Assembly: GCF_002259795.1 (NCBI RefSeq)
Contig: NZ_MWXA01000003.1
Location: forward strand, 310,001 to 374,000
Direction: 5' to 3'
DNA: 64,000 nt
From: Bifidobacterium aquikefiri
GTDB taxonomy: Bacteria > Actinomycetota > Actinomycetes > Actinomycetales > Bifidobacteriaceae
Below, piece after piece: positions 63,782 to 64,000 of the stretch. Each line of letters opens with the position of its first letter. Within the stretch, counting starts at the first letter, position 1. A program made the position numbers and the translations under genes. The notes under the pieces are model-generated. The model was given only the letters and a program-made list of their open reading frames with translations, was not told the origin of the DNA and made no database searches.

Positions 63782-64000
63782 ATGTGTGGCTTGGGTGATG
63801 CACACGGCAGCATAGGCCAGGCAGGCTCAGGCGCTGAGAGCGATTGCATTGAACCTGCACCATTGCTAGAGCCGGATGTAGAAAGCCTGATTGCGCTGCT
63901 GCTCAGCAATGAACACGATTCCCGACGGAACAACGTGAATCGCCGGATCAAGCGATTCCTGTGCAATCTTATGAGTGCTGAGAGCCGTTGCACATGCATA
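63782..64000 (+). CDS. Unidentified reading frame cut by the window edge
   Basis: ATG 63782 lies three bases after the phospho-lyase stop, in the same frame (TGA-TGC-ATG), and remains open for 73 codons to the right edge. The start reads MCGLGDAHGSIG; later LEPDVESLIALLLSNE and RRNNVNRRIKRF suggest a helical, basic segment. No family is recognised and no Shine-Dalgarno is clear. It could be a further island gene or a chance frame. Confidence 0.35.
   Translation, partial: MCGLGDAHGSIGQAGSGAESDCIEPAPLLEPDVESLIALLLSNEHDSRRNNVNRRIKRFLCNLMSAESRCTCI

Overview
The window is bacterial chromosome from a member of the Bifidobacteriaceae, most likely Bifidobacterium or a close relative. The evidence is a single giant type I fatty acid synthase (about 3,116 residues) with a dedicated AcpS, an actinobacterial RNase E with a long charged N-terminal extension, an NusG with an acidic N-terminal extension, a Maf-Nudix fusion and mid-to-high GC. 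The species cannot be named from sequence alone. There is no prophage, insertion sequence, rRNA or CRISPR array.

From 1 to about 16,000 the window holds housekeeping genes. These are the 3' part of hom and then thrB (threonine synthesis), a Maf-Nudix nucleotide-sanitising protein, a convergent AEC-type transporter, dapE, rne, rplU-rpmA-obgE-proB, an aspartate/aromatic-type aminotransferase, tRNA-Trp, secE and nusG. A gene for a large LPXTG-anchored surface protein (16568-19723) then separates nusG from its usual partners rplK-rplA. It carries a run of ten G inside its signal-peptide coding region, is flanked by palindromic intergenic repeats, and its base use differs from its neighbours. It is the best candidate for a phase-variable surface factor.

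From 21,500 to 26,700 on the minus strand lie a PucR-type regulator, a polytopic membrane protein that may be a GT-C glycosyltransferase, and the EcfT and EcfA subunits of an ECF transporter. From 26,857 to 42,816 there is a coherent biotin and lipid module: bioY, divergent birA, a biotin carboxylase/carrier subunit, a carboxyltransferase subunit, fas and acpS. Biotin import, biotin ligation, malonyl-CoA formation, fatty acid synthesis and ACP activation are thus encoded side by side. A perfect 14-bp palindrome sits just upstream of the carboxylase gene, and a degenerate relative lies upstream of fas. A divergent ArgP/LysG-type regulator and LysE exporter pair follows, then tRNA-Gly and a small membrane protein.

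From 46,175 to the right edge all genes are on the plus strand and form an accessory catabolic island. It holds a PucR regulator, a class III aminotransferase, a complete peptide-type ABC importer (two permeases, two ATPases, one lipoprotein), an amidase-signature protein, a YtcJ-like amidohydrolase, an MFS carrier, a zinc-type alcohol dehydrogenase, an APH-fold small-molecule kinase, and a PLP enzyme resembling the ethanolamine-phosphate / phosphohydroxylysine phospho-lyases. The kinase and phospho-lyase pair suggests a pathway that imports an amide or peptide, releases an amino alcohol such as hydroxylysine or ethanolamine, phosphorylates it, and eliminates phosphate and ammonia to give an aldehyde. 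The substrate is inference; the gene families are visible in the sequence.
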